Assembly: GCA_029936675.1 (NCBI GenBank)
Contig: JAPYSB010000002.1
Span: 1 to 64,000, forward strand
Length of the DNA stretch: 64,000 nucleotides
Direction of reading: 5' to 3'
Source: Dehalococcoidia bacterium
GTDB lineage: Bacteria; Chloroflexota; Dehalococcoidia; Lucifugimonadales; UBA826
Part shown: piece by piece, positions 34,313 to 44,321 of the stretch
Numbering within the stretch: the stretch's first letter is position 1
Layout: every line of letters starts with the position of its first letter
The notes under the pieces: model-generated
Databases searched by the model: none
Seen by the model: the letters and a program-made list of their open reading frames with translations, nothing else
What the model was told of the DNA's origin: nothing
Made by a program: the position numbers and the translations under genes

Positions 34313-37300
34313 TTAATCTTCCAGCCTAGACAAAGTCCCGAGATTCAACCGGAAAAAATAAAAACTAATCCATATGACCATAAACGTAAATAGGACCAAA
34401 AATATGCCTCCACATACTAACAATGAGAAAAAATCGATCGTGATTAAGGCAGGAGGAGTCAAGGGGCCAGCATTGTCTGTAGTTGTAATTGCTGAAATCA
34501 TAAGGTGAGTCATACCCACTCCGGTCCAGCTTCCTAAACCTACACCCAAGAGAATTATTAGCACCTGCTCAACAAAAACCATTCTAAAGCTTTGCGATAA
34601 AGTCATACCTAAGGATCGTAAAGTACCCATTCTAGATTTAATCTGACCCGACAAAAAGATCATATGAATAAAATACCCTAGAGCTGCTATGTAAAGAGCA
34701 ACAGTGATGGAAATTGATGCCATCAATTTCCATCCTGCTGAGATAAGAGGATCATTATCTAATTTTTCTAATAAACCTTTTGTAGCATAGATTTGTCCTC
34801 CTCTACCAACTTCGTTGGAAATAGTAGTCATCGTGTCATCCACCGAATCATTTAGGTCCAGAAAAATCTCGTTCACAGAGCTCAGCACATGCGGATTAGT
34901 CAAGGAAGATAAATACATAACAGAATCAAGATCTGCAATCAAAAATCCTGCGGTTCCAGGATTTAGTGTTGGAAAAAAATCTACTACACCTGTTATTTTG
35001 CCAATAACTAGAGTTTGCGAGATATCCAACAATAAATAGTCTCCAAACCCAAACCCGCTATTGTCAATAAATGTCTGACTTACAAGAACAGGCAGATATG
35101 ATCCATAGATTCCCCAAAATAAACCTCTGATTCCATTGTTCATCTCTTTGCCAAATTCGAATGAGAATCCATATCTACCTGATACAGCAGCGTCCTCTTG
35201 AATGGAAACAGAATCACCTGGCCCATTGGTGGTAGGGATGACCACCCATTCAGAATAATCTTCAAAATCCTCCAATATGATCTCTTCGCCGTTCAAAATA
35301 ACAAACAAATCGTCAAAAAACATCTTTCCGGGGGTACCCGATGCGCCAAGGCCTGGCTCGCTTATTTGTACAGAAACCAGCTGAATAGGTTCGGTGAGGG
35401 AGTCCGGAATCGTGGCTTTGTTCTTCGACCAGCCAGAAGGATCAGGCGTACCCAATGTTATAACTTTATGTTTAAGGTTCGCATCTCTTAGTATCAACCA
35501 TAAAGATACGAGTGGATAATTTGAGTCAGGCTTAACATTTATACCTATTTCTTTCGTGCCGATCGGTATCTCGATAGCTGGAGTCTTTACTTCATTTGAT
35601 ATCTCAGCGAGCAGGATGTCGGTCGACCTCACCGAAAAATCTTCCCTTCCCCACAAGGCAATTTTACCTGTTTCAAAAGCTAAATAATCAAATGTAAAAG
35701 AGCCCGCCCCTTGGCCGATATTTCCAATCCCTCTCTTAGCTTTTGAAAATTTATGCACACCTGAAAGGTTGTCAAAAAAATTGGAGGGACTAGGGGAAGC
35801 TAAAGAACCGTCAGGCATGGAAGGAGTCAGGCCTGTTGACCCAAGCGAAGAAAAAATTATCCTCGCATCTGACCCTACATCGTAGGCGATTTTATCCCTA
35901 TAGCTATGATCTAAAGTTGACCCCAATGTAGCCGATAAAACTGCCACTCCAGATGACAATACCAAAAGAACGACTAACCACGTGTATTGTAAAGGGTTCC
36001 GGGACATGTTCCACAACATAAGAGATATCCAAGGCGGGTAGTATTTTTTAAGGCTACTCAACAAAAAGAAAATCCCGGTCAGCATACTAGAAGAAAACAA
36101 GACCCATTTTGTAAGGGAGAAAGGTATGACATCCCCTTCAGAGGCATAAAATCGGTATATCAATGATGCCCCTAGCATGAAAGTAAAAGAACTAAATTTG
36201 CCATATTTATTTGATACTTTAAAACAGGTCAACAAGCCAATTAAAAGTAATAGGAAAACAAATACTGGTAATAACAACCCCAATTTATCTGGATCAGTTA
36301 ACAGGTTATAAAAAATATTTAATAACAAAGATATTACAGAAAGAGTACCCATAAGCAAGATGAGCTTTGAAGATTCTCCCGTCATAAATTTAACAAGGAT
36401 AGGAAATATTCTGAAAGACAGAATGGCCACGGAGAAGAGCAGTAAAATCGGAGCAAATAACATGGCTTCATTTATACCTGAAACTCCTTCTACTCCTCCT
36501 GATGAAAGCTGCCCTCTGGCTTTAATTTCATACAAGAGAACAGAACAAATGAACAGAAATGCCAAATCAAGATAATACCTTTGAATAAAGGTCACAGATT
36601 CAGGCCTGCCTAAGTAACGTCGCCTAGTAACTATTCCTCCTGAAGTTCGTAAAATAGGCGGTAATAAAAAAGCAATGAAACACAATGCCCCAAACCCAAA
36701 TGAAAGTATAAAGGGAGTCCAAGACAACGTTGCCGGCAATAATTTACCATCTGAAATATTGTGAAAATAAGGCAATATACCCGACAAAGATACGAGGCTG
36801 AAGGCAAGAATTGGGGCGAGAATGATTGAGGTCAAAAACAACAAAAGCCCTTCCAACCCATATTGCCTGAAAACAGCGAATCGGGAAGCACCGCGAGTCT
36901 TTATTAGGGCGATATCTGATTCTCTGGCCGGCATCAGGTATGAACTTATCATAAATACGAAATATAAAAGGGAAGAACCTATCACAGCAAAAAGTAACAA
37001 CAGAGGAATGCTGGAAAAAAAACTTTGGGTTTTAAATTCCTTTAACATCAGAATTATCCCAGATCTAAGTTGAAACCCCGGTATTCGTTTAGTAAGCAAT
37101 CCGTCAAGGCCATCAATAGAACTGACGATTTCAGCCCTAGTCCATTCTCTTAAAATGAGGTTATTGATTTGCTGATCCCAACGTGCCTCAACCATTGACC
37201 CTGGGTAGGCCAGTGGAATCGAATTCATCATAGCTTCTTCAGATATAAAGAAAGCTAGATAATATTTTTGGTCCTCCCACCATTTATCCGACACTTCGGA

Positions 37301-38008
37301 GCCTTCATCTTTGGGAATCACTGGCATTAAAAATCTATCTAAATCGCCCTTCCATATGGCATCATATGGATCCAAGGGCTCAAAAATTCCGCTCACTCTA
37401 ACCCCCAATTTGATCCTGCTTTCAGGATAGGGAGCCCCCAGTAAAACATCTCCGAATTCAATTGAAAGTTTTTCCGCCAGATCTGTAGACAGAGAGACCT
37501 CTAGTAACGGCCCATCAGGGTGGTATTGGAAATCAGAAGTCGGTGATGATCCTATGATGTAATCAACCTCTCTTCCCATATCCTGGAAACTCTGAAAATA
37601 CCCCTCAAGTGATACCGCAGGACCATCCTTTAGGTCCCTTACTGCCGATCCCGATGACCTGTAGAAACTAAATCCGTCCGTTTTTAGATACCGATTTAAA
37701 CCAGCAATTGCTTCTGACCAATACAAGTTCAGAGCTTCCTTTATCAATTCATCTGAACGAACAATACGTTCCTCATCCAGAACCATCGAAGACACGAACA
37801 TTTCCAGTGCCAGATAGTTTTCAGATTTATTTTTGATAGTTAAATCTACTGTCTGCCTTACACCCTGTTGATCCAAAGCGGCCAGATACATTGGTGCGGA
37901 AGACGTCAAGGTAGTAGCCACAAGCATGCCTGATAATATGGGTAAAATGAGACGGCGGTCATTGAATGATCGCCTTACAACTAGGGAGAAAAAACTTAGC
38001 GATGCCAA
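34313..38008 (-). CDS. Large FtsX-type ABC transporter permease (first of a tandem pair)
   Basis: A 1231-residue paralogue of the following gene. It has an N-terminal helix, an extracytoplasmic domain, an FtsX block (about 335-460), several further helices (about 475-700), a second large extracytoplasmic part with a jelly-roll-like module (LEDFEDYSEWVVIP) and a final FtsX block (about 1085-1225). The start is TTG at 38008, overlapping the upstream Kelch lipoprotein by 13 bases, so expression is coupled. It likely helps move or shed an envelope component together with the Kelch protein, but no ATPase partner is present in the window. Confidence 0.85.
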   Translation of the reverse strand: MASLSFFSLVVRRSFNDRRLILPILSGMLVATTLTSSAPMYLAALDQQGVRQTVDLTIKNKSENYLALEMFVSSMVLDEERIVRSDELIKEALNLYWSEAIAGLNRYLKTDGFSFYRSSGSAVRDLKDGPAVSLEGYFQSFQDMGREVDYIIGSSPTSDFQYHPDGPLLEVSLSTDLAEKLSIEFGDVLLGAPYPESRIKLGVRVSGIFEPLDPYDAIWKGDLDRFLMPVIPKDEGSEVSDKWWEDQKYYLAFFISEEAMMNSIPLAYPGSMVEARWDQQINNLILREWTRAEIVSSIDGLDGLLTKRIPGFQLRSGIILMLKEFKTQSFFSSIPLLLLFAVIGSSLLYFVFMISSYLMPARESDIALIKTRGASRFAVFRQYGLEGLLLFLTSIILAPILAFSLVSLSGILPYFHNISDGKLLPATLSWTPFILSFGFGALCFIAFLLPPILRTSGGIVTRRRYLGRPESVTFIQRYYLDLAFLFICSVLLYEIKARGQLSSGGVEGVSGINEAMLFAPILLLFSVAILSFRIFPILVKFMTGESSKLILLMGTLSVISLLLNIFYNLLTDPDKLGLLLPVFVFLLLLIGLLTCFKVSNKYGKFSSFTFMLGASLIYRFYASEGDVIPFSLTKWVLFSSSMLTGIFFLLSSLKKYYPPWISLMLWNMSRNPLQYTWLVVLLVLSSGVAVLSATLGSTLDHSYRDKIAYDVGSDARIIFSSLGSTGLTPSMPDGSLASPSPSNFFDNLSGVHKFSKAKRGIGNIGQGAGSFTFDYLAFETGKIALWGREDFSVRSTDILLAEISNEVKTPAIEIPIGTKEIGINVKPDSNYPLVSLWLILRDANLKHKVITLGTPDPSGWSKNKATIPDSLTEPIQLVSVQISEPGLGASGTPGKMFFDDLFVILNGEEIILEDFEDYSEWVVIPTTNGPGDSVSIQEDAAVSGRYGFSFEFGKEMNNGIRGLFWGIYGSYLPVLVSQTFIDNSGFGFGDYLLLDISQTLVIGKITGVVDFFPTLNPGTAGFLIADLDSVMYLSSLTNPHVLSSVNEIFLDLNDSVDDTMTTISNEVGRGGQIYATKGLLEKLDNDPLISAGWKLMASISITVALYIAALGYFIHMIFLSGQIKSRMGTLRSLGMTLSQSFRMVFVEQVLIILLGVGLGSWTGVGMTHLMISAITTTDNAGPLTPPALITIDFFSLLVCGGIFLVLFTFMVIWISFYFFRLNLGTLSRLED

Positions 38009-40392
38009 TTTTGCGATATTCCCTTCACTATCCTGGTTAAATTATCCTTTGTGGGATCTTGAACGATAGACTCAAAGGCAGACCAACCTCCACCACCCGG
38101 CCTATAAACCTCTACAGAGTCCATCACACTCAGACCATATCCACCCATGATAAATACCTCGCCATGAATATTTAAATCGGGGCAGTTAAACCCATTTTTA
38201 CTATCAAACTGATAAGACACATGGCCCATCCTTGCTTCCCTCATGCTTCCAGCCGATTTCCATTGCCCAGATTTCATATCAAATAATTCTGCGGTACCTG
38301 AAGGGGTGTTATAGTCCCGGGTTCCTCCAGTGATGAGAATATTTTCATCCTTAAGAATTATCCCGGAATGGTGTGACCTTGCTTCTGACATATCAGGTAA
38401 TTTATTCCATTGATTGGAATTTACATGATATTTTTCGAATGACGACAAAGAAGTACTATCGGAACCATATCCGCCGATCGCATAAACATCCCCATTTTTG
38501 TCTTTAAGAAGTCTGTGGCCACTACGGGCTTCCTGCATCGAAGATAATAACTCTATAGAAGAGTTCATTGAATAGTATTTTTCGACCGATGACAACGGCA
38601 ACCCATCGGTCCCAACACCACCCGAAATCAAAACGGTTTTGTCATCAAGCGCAACCATTGAATGGCCCCATCTCGCGTCTTTCATTGGGGGGCCAACATT
38701 CCATAAATTTTTATCCGAATCGAAAATCCACGTATCTGAGGCAGCACTTGAACCATTCCAACCACCGGTAAGAAATAGTTTTCCGCCTCCAATATAAATA
38801 GCCGAATGCCTTTCAAGGGGTATCGGCATTGGCTTAGCAAGGATCCACTCATAAGAACCAGATTTATTCAGCTTTAGAATCTCCACTGAATCTGATTGCA
38901 ATGAGGGTTTAATGTATCCACCAGCTAATACCACGGACCCATCTGCAATTTTGGTAGCTGTGTGGCCAAATCTAGGTACATTCAATTTTCCTGTCGTTTG
39001 ATATCCACCAGTAGTTGCATCAAACAAATATGCTGAATTAAAAGAGCTACCGTCATTTCGTTTGCCTCCCACTATTAGTACATTTTCACAGTTCAAAGGA
39101 ATTGCGGTGTGACCCCATAAAGCGACAGGCATTTTCCCTCTTATACTCCAAGAACCTGAGTCAGAATCGTACAGTTCCACTCTCGTTAAATTAGTAAACA
39201 GGCCTGCTTTTCCAGCAATTATTAAAACTTGCCCGTCATTTAGGGGAACAGCAGAATGCATGTGTCTAGGGCCCATTAGGTTTTCAGTTTTTACCCAACC
39301 TTTTTCCACATCATAAATTTCGGAGTAACTGATCGGTACGTACGTAAAGCCACCAGCTATCAAAACCCTTCCATCAGAAAGCAAAGAAGCGGTATGGCCG
39401 GTTCTTTCATATAACATTTGCCCTGCCGACACCCAGGTTTCCGTGTCAGGATCAAAAATTTCAGACTCGACAACAGACGAATAATTATTTGTTCCGCCGG
39501 TCACGAGGACTCTACCGTCATCAAGCAAAGTAGCAGTATGTCCCCATCGAGGGGTCAACAAAGAGGATGATTTCCCCCAGCTGTCGTTAGTTGGATCATA
39601 AATCTCAGTTAAGGCCGCAGCACCATCTTCACAGTGATATCGCTTAGTTACCCCAGCTGATGGAGTTGCCTCATTTGAATTTTCACACAGTACTAGGGGA
39701 TTCTGATTTGATTTTTCTGTTGGTATCTGGCCACCAACCACTAATATCATTCCATTCTTCAATGCAGTTACAGAATGACCAATTCTTGGCAAAAGAGATC
39801 CTCCTGAGGATGTCCAATGCTGAAGAACCGGGTCATATATTTCTGCAGAATAAAGAGCCCCCGAACTATTGGTGCCTCCAACTACAATTACTCTCCCATC
39901 TGAGAGAACGGAGGATGTATGTTTCGTTCTAGGCTGTAGCATATCTAAAGAAGAAGTCCATGTGTCGGCATTTGCATTGTATATAACTGTAGATGCCGTT
40001 GGATTTTCTCCATCCTCCCCTCCTGCGATTAATAACGATTCTCCACTAATTAGATTGGCGGTATGCCCAAATCTAGGATTTGGCAATGGCTGTCCATTAA
40101 CCCAACTACCTTTTTCAATGTCATATATTTCAAGGGAACTTATCCCTCCGTTATTAGATTCACCCCCCACAACCAAAATTTTCCCACTCCTTAAAAAAGT
40201 GGCTGTGTGATTAATTCGTGGGTTGAATATACTCCCTGGCGCAACAGAAGAACCTGGGCTAGAGATTGGATTAGAGGTCTGCGTAAGATCATGGTCATCA
40301 TGTTTTATAAATTCATCACACCCTAGAATACCGAGTAAGAAACACAAAACTGTAGTTAAAATCAGGTGTCGAAGTTTTGACTGATAGGGCAT
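37996..40392 (-). CDS. Kelch-repeat lipoprotein with 14 repeats
   Basis: A predicted lipoprotein: the hydrophobic signal ends in a lipobox ILGC (Cys25 from ATG 40392). Residues about 60-770 hold fourteen Kelch-like units, each with H[ST]A-x(n)-DGxVLxxGG, such as HTATLLDDGRVLVTGG and HTASLLSDGRVLIAGG. Fourteen units would fit two seven-bladed beta-propellers. It probably sits outside the cytoplasmic membrane and binds proteins or glycans. The frame is open to 40443, but the ATG at 40392 has GGAG upstream and gives a proper signal peptide. It is the first gene of the Kelch-permease-permease unit. Confidence 0.85.
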   Translation of the reverse strand: MPYQSKLRHLILTTVLCFLLGILGCDEFIKHDDHDLTQTSNPISSPGSSVAPGSIFNPRINHTATFLRSGKILVVGGESNNGGISSLEIYDIEKGSWVNGQPLPNPRFGHTANLISGESLLIAGGEDGENPTASTVIYNANADTWTSSLDMLQPRTKHTSSVLSDGRVIVVGGTNSSGALYSAEIYDPVLQHWTSSGGSLLPRIGHSVTALKNGMILVVGGQIPTEKSNQNPLVLCENSNEATPSAGVTKRYHCEDGAAALTEIYDPTNDSWGKSSSLLTPRWGHTATLLDDGRVLVTGGTNNYSSVVESEIFDPDTETWVSAGQMLYERTGHTASLLSDGRVLIAGGFTYVPISYSEIYDVEKGWVKTENLMGPRHMHSAVPLNDGQVLIIAGKAGLFTNLTRVELYDSDSGSWSIRGKMPVALWGHTAIPLNCENVLIVGGKRNDGSSFNSAYLFDATTGGYQTTGKLNVPRFGHTATKIADGSVVLAGGYIKPSLQSDSVEILKLNKSGSYEWILAKPMPIPLERHSAIYIGGGKLFLTGGWNGSSAASDTWIFDSDKNLWNVGPPMKDARWGHSMVALDDKTVLISGGVGTDGLPLSSVEKYYSMNSSIELLSSMQEARSGHRLLKDKNGDVYAIGGYGSDSTSLSSFEKYHVNSNQWNKLPDMSEARSHHSGIILKDENILITGGTRDYNTPSGTAELFDMKSGQWKSAGSMREARMGHVSYQFDSKNGFNCPDLNIHGEVFIMGGYGLSVMDSVEVYRPGGGGWSAFESIVQDPTKDNLTRIVKGISQNWHR

Positions 40393-40498
40393 AACGATGC
40401 ACTCCAAGTGCATGTTCAAAGCACTTAGCGAGCATTTTAACATCTGCTTAGCAGTTACCTACGATATGGACAACGGTTTATACTTAAGGTGTACATTG

Positions 40499-41152
40499 AT
40501 GTGGGCTAAAAAGTTGGCAGTAATAAAAATGACGAATTCATTAGCGCAAGCAACATACGAACTTTCAAGTGAATCACTCCAAAATATGACCTTGGATTTG
40601 GGTCAGCTTCCAAATGAGCTAACTGAATTCTCACTACTCAGAGAGAGTATTTTGGATAATAAAACCATGGCCACTCACGGATTCCCTGGTAATACAAAGG
40701 AAAGATATGATGAGGCAGGTCGACTTACTGGGTACTTAAGGGAATTCGCATCACCGTCTGCCGTACCACAGAGTGAAGATGGTTCAGATATTGTGGCCGC
40801 TACAGTTGTTCACCTTTTCAAAGACCAAAAATTTTCTGAAAAATGGATGACAGATACGTTTGTTGCACAATTTAGAAATAATGTAGGTAATGAAATTGGA
40901 GAAAACCAAATTTTAGTTGCTGTTGAAGAACTCGAAATCGATGACTTTTACGACAAATCTGTTGGGATAAGAGCAGTTCAATCTGGTGAGGAGGGGGTAT
41001 TATCCACGACTGTCATCGATTTTAAAATTGGCCGTCTTTTAGGAGTTTCTTTTGTGGTAACCATTGGAGACCATGGTCGGACAGAGCTCACTACCATGCT
41101 GGGCCTGGAACTTGAGAGAAATATTGTGAGAGAACTTTTAGCCACCAGCTAG
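40499..41152 (+). CDS. Hypothetical soluble protein, divergent from Kelch gene
   Basis: The product (217 aa from ATG 40499) is soluble, acidic and has no signal peptide. The middle contains ASPSAVPQSEDG, and the C-terminal half alternates strands and helices (for example VAATVVHLF and VSFVVTIGDHGRTELTTML). I do not recognise a family. AAGGTG seven bases before 40499 supports this start. The frame also opens at 40397 (which would overlap the Kelch promoter) and at ATG 40529. It is convergent with the dnaE2 gene. Confidence 0.65.
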   Translation: MWAKKLAVIKMTNSLAQATYELSSESLQNMTLDLGQLPNELTEFSLLRESILDNKTMATHGFPGNTKERYDEAGRLTGYLREFASPSAVPQSEDGSDIVAATVVHLFKDQKFSEKWMTDTFVAQFRNNVGNEIGENQILVAVEELEIDDFYDKSVGIRAVQSGEEGVLSTTVIDFKIGRLLGVSFVVTIGDHGRTELTTMLGLELERNIVRELLATS

Positions 41153-41171
41153 ATATCTCTCTAACTGGAAA

Positions 41172-44100
41172 TTAGTACCAATTATGTGCAGAAGGTAATC
41201 CAATCTTCGGTTCTAGGGTTTCTAAATGAGATACAACCACACTAGTAGTACCGTCCTGTTGTGATATTTTCCCTGTAGCCAAAATAATAGGGTCTTCTAA
41301 AACTCTCATATATTTTTTGTGTATGTCCGGCCAAAGTATTAATTGAATATCTGAACTTTCATCCTCTACGGTAACAAAGATGGTCCCCTTATGCCCTCTT
41401 GGATGTTGCCTAGCAATTCCTATTCCACACACAGATACTAATTCGCCCTCTCTCATTGAATAAACCTCGTAAGTACTCGAAACATCCGAAGGCAGAAGAG
41501 GCCTAATAAAATCCATGATATGGCCTTTAGGGTACATATTTAGGACCTTATATTCTAATATCATTTTTTCATAGCTGGAAAAGTCAGCTAAACTAGGTAT
41601 ATTGTCATCCATCGAAATAGGTAAAGTTATTTGCGCCCCAGATGGACCTTTATAAAGTCCTGATTCCCATAAAGCCAATCTACGATTAGATATAAGCGAA
41701 TCAAATGCTCCAGAAAAAATTAATGATTCCACTGAATCTGGTTTTATTTGAACCCTACGAATAAAATCACCCATAGAATTAAAAGGACCTCGAACATCAC
41801 GCTCATCTATAATATTTTTGGAATTCTGTATCCCAATATCTTTAACAAATTCCAACCCAATTAGAAGTGAATTACCATTAACCGTACATTTGTTTTGGCT
41901 ATGATTAATATCAGGGTTATAAAAATCGACTCCAAATTTCCTCGCATCTTGTTTAATAGTCTCCAAAGGATAAAATCCCATAGGCTGATTATTCATAAGA
42001 CTGACATAGAACTCTAATGGATAATGAGTTTTTAACCACGCTGACTGGTACGCTGAAACAGCAAAAGCATGAGAGTGAGACTCCGGAAACATATATTGCC
42101 CGTTTATTTTAGAAAATATTTTGTAAGCTATCTCTTCTGAAACCCCATTTTTAATGGCACCTTTTACAAATTTCTGCCAGTAAGCTTTAATAAGACCCTC
42201 ATTATTAGTTTTAGCAAATCCTCTCCGCATCTCATCTGATTCAGCCTGACTTATTCCTGATATATCCGATATTAGCTGTACTACCTGTTCCTGCCACACA
42301 ATAATCCCACAAGTCCGCTCAAGAGCACGTTGTTCTAGATGATGATCATATTGCCACGATATTCCATGTTTATAGCGCTCCACAAATTGTGAAACTGAAT
42401 TACCCTGCACACCTACTCCAGGCCTTATTAAAGCAACTTGATAAGCAAGGTCATTTAAACTTCTTGATAGAAGACGTTGGCCCATCTTTAACTGCGCAGG
42501 TGACTGGAGAAGAAAAACACCTTTTGATAAACCTGTGTTTATCATGTCAAAAACCTCATTATCTTTTGGATCTACCTGGCTAATATCAACTAACTTACCT
42601 GTTGTATCTCGAATTAAAGATATGGATTCATCTATTTGATCCAAAACAGGAAGGGAAAGTATGTCTATTTTTGCAAACCCTGCATCAGCAACACTATCTT
42701 TATCCCAATCAATGATGTATCTACCTTCGAGTGCACTCTTTCTAAAAGGGACCATATCTGAAATGGGAGAAGAGCTTAGAATCATTCCCCCTACATGCTG
42801 ACCCAAAGCCTTGGGAGCATCTTTAAGCTGAGAGGCAAGAGAAATAATATTTTTCCATTCTGGTAAATCAACAACATTTTTAAATTCTGGAATAGATAAC
42901 ATCTCATCTTTCAAGGAGGTAGGGTCTGAAGTATGAATTTTTTTTGAAAGATTGCTGATATCCCCGTCTGGTATTCCAAAAACTTTCCCTAAATCTTTCA
43001 AAATTCCCTTTAGTTTATACCTAGTTATCATACCTGTGAGCACTGCAAACTGAGGTCCAAAATACTCATGGATTCTAGGTATTAATTTTTCTCTTATTGA
43101 CCTAGGAAAATCTATATCTATATCAGGTAATGTTTTTAAATCCTCTGGTACAAATCTCTCTAATGTTAAGTTGTACAGTAGAGGGTCGACATGAGATATA
43201 CCTATTAAATACCCAATTAGCATGGCAACCGAAGATCCTCTACCTCTTCCAGGTGACCTAATTTCTATAGGTTCCTCTGAATCCAATTTACCCATATCAA
43301 CACTTATTTCTCGTGCTATAAGAACGATTTCCCGGTATAAAAGCATGAAACCTGCTAAGTTATGTTTTTTTATAAGTCTCAACTCTTCTCTCAATCTATT
43401 GTCTACAGAATTGTTCACCTTGCCATAGCGTCTTTGTGCAGCTTCATAACAAAGCCGACTAAGGTACGTAAGAGGAGTAAATCCATCTGGAACACTGGGT
43501 GAGGGTAGTTCATAACCAAGACCAGAAGACAAATTGAACTCACACATATCAGATATAGCAAGTGTATTTGTAAGGGCCTTGGGTATAGATTTAAACAACT
43601 GTTGCATTTGTGATTCTGATTTTAGATAAAACTCGGAATTTATCTTAAGAAGGTGGGTTAATTTATCTAAATTCGTATTACTTCTAATTGAAGTGAGTGT
43701 ATTTTGTAACTTGTATCTATCAGCAATATGGTAATGAACATTATTTGTTGCAACCAGCGGAAGTTTCATATCTGACCCTATAGAAATTAACGAATTTATA
43801 CGATTAGAATCGCCATACATAAAATTACGATTTAACTCGATATAGATGGAATCATCTTCAAAATACTCCCTGTATTCATCAAGCACGATTTTTGCTTTTT
43901 CTATTTTGTGCTCTTTAATAGCATTGGAGATTAGGCCATTCTGTGCACCAGTGAGTAGTATGATTCCAGAGGCATATTCAGGTATATGGATAGGATCTAA
44001 CCTAGGTTCCCTACGATCCGATCCATTAGCTAAAGTGAGTAATCGTGATATGTTGGAATATCCGATCCTGTTCTTAGCTAGTAAAATTATGTGAGAATTA

Positions 44101-44321
44101 TCCTCGAGAATGATTTCAGCACCCGTTATAGGTTTTATCCCGAAATGATCAGATTGCCTAGAAAATTCTAAAGCCCCACACATGTTGTAATCCGTAAGCG
44201 CCATCGCAGGATAGGCTAGTTCATAAGCTCTAGTAAGGAGTTCATCTATATGAGAAGCCCCTTCACCAAAAGAGTAAAAACTATGCGCATGTAGTTCCAC
44301 ATATTTAGAGCTAGCGTACAT
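41172..44321 (-). CDS. dnaE2: Error-prone DNA polymerase III alpha subunit, DnaE2/ImuC
   Basis: A C-family polymerase of the DnaE2 type. It has an N-terminal PHP domain (YVELHAHSFYSFGEGASH), the polymerase active-site acids in PDIDIDFP (about residue 400), the thumb/fingers segments including GRGRGSSVAMLIGY, and a C-terminal OB fold. Length about 1049 matches DnaE2 and is shorter than DnaE1. It performs mutagenic lesion bypass with ImuB. The ATG at 44321 shares a base with the imuB stop (TGATG), indicating coupled translation; an upstream ATG at 44342 exists. The gene is visibly AT-richer than its neighbours: 60-base lines at 42421 and 43621 hold only 22 and 15 G+C. Confidence 0.92.
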   Translation of the reverse strand: MYASSKYVELHAHSFYSFGEGASHIDELLTRAYELAYPAMALTDYNMCGALEFSRQSDHFGIKPITGAEIILEDNSHIILLAKNRIGYSNISRLLTLANGSDRREPRLDPIHIPEYASGIILLTGAQNGLISNAIKEHKIEKAKIVLDEYREYFEDDSIYIELNRNFMYGDSNRINSLISIGSDMKLPLVATNNVHYHIADRYKLQNTLTSIRSNTNLDKLTHLLKINSEFYLKSESQMQQLFKSIPKALTNTLAISDMCEFNLSSGLGYELPSPSVPDGFTPLTYLSRLCYEAAQRRYGKVNNSVDNRLREELRLIKKHNLAGFMLLYREIVLIAREISVDMGKLDSEEPIEIRSPGRGRGSSVAMLIGYLIGISHVDPLLYNLTLERFVPEDLKTLPDIDIDFPRSIREKLIPRIHEYFGPQFAVLTGMITRYKLKGILKDLGKVFGIPDGDISNLSKKIHTSDPTSLKDEMLSIPEFKNVVDLPEWKNIISLASQLKDAPKALGQHVGGMILSSSPISDMVPFRKSALEGRYIIDWDKDSVADAGFAKIDILSLPVLDQIDESISLIRDTTGKLVDISQVDPKDNEVFDMINTGLSKGVFLLQSPAQLKMGQRLLSRSLNDLAYQVALIRPGVGVQGNSVSQFVERYKHGISWQYDHHLEQRALERTCGIIVWQEQVVQLISDISGISQAESDEMRRGFAKTNNEGLIKAYWQKFVKGAIKNGVSEEIAYKIFSKINGQYMFPESHSHAFAVSAYQSAWLKTHYPLEFYVSLMNNQPMGFYPLETIKQDARKFGVDFYNPDINHSQNKCTVNGNSLLIGLEFVKDIGIQNSKNIIDERDVRGPFNSMGDFIRRVQIKPDSVESLIFSGAFDSLISNRRLALWESGLYKGPSGAQITLPISMDDNIPSLADFSSYEKMILEYKVLNMYPKGHIMDFIRPLLPSDVSSTYEVYSMREGELVSVCGIGIARQHPRGHKGTIFVTVEDESSDIQLILWPDIHKKYMRVLEDPIILATGKISQQDGTTSVVVSHLETLEPKIGLPSAHNWY

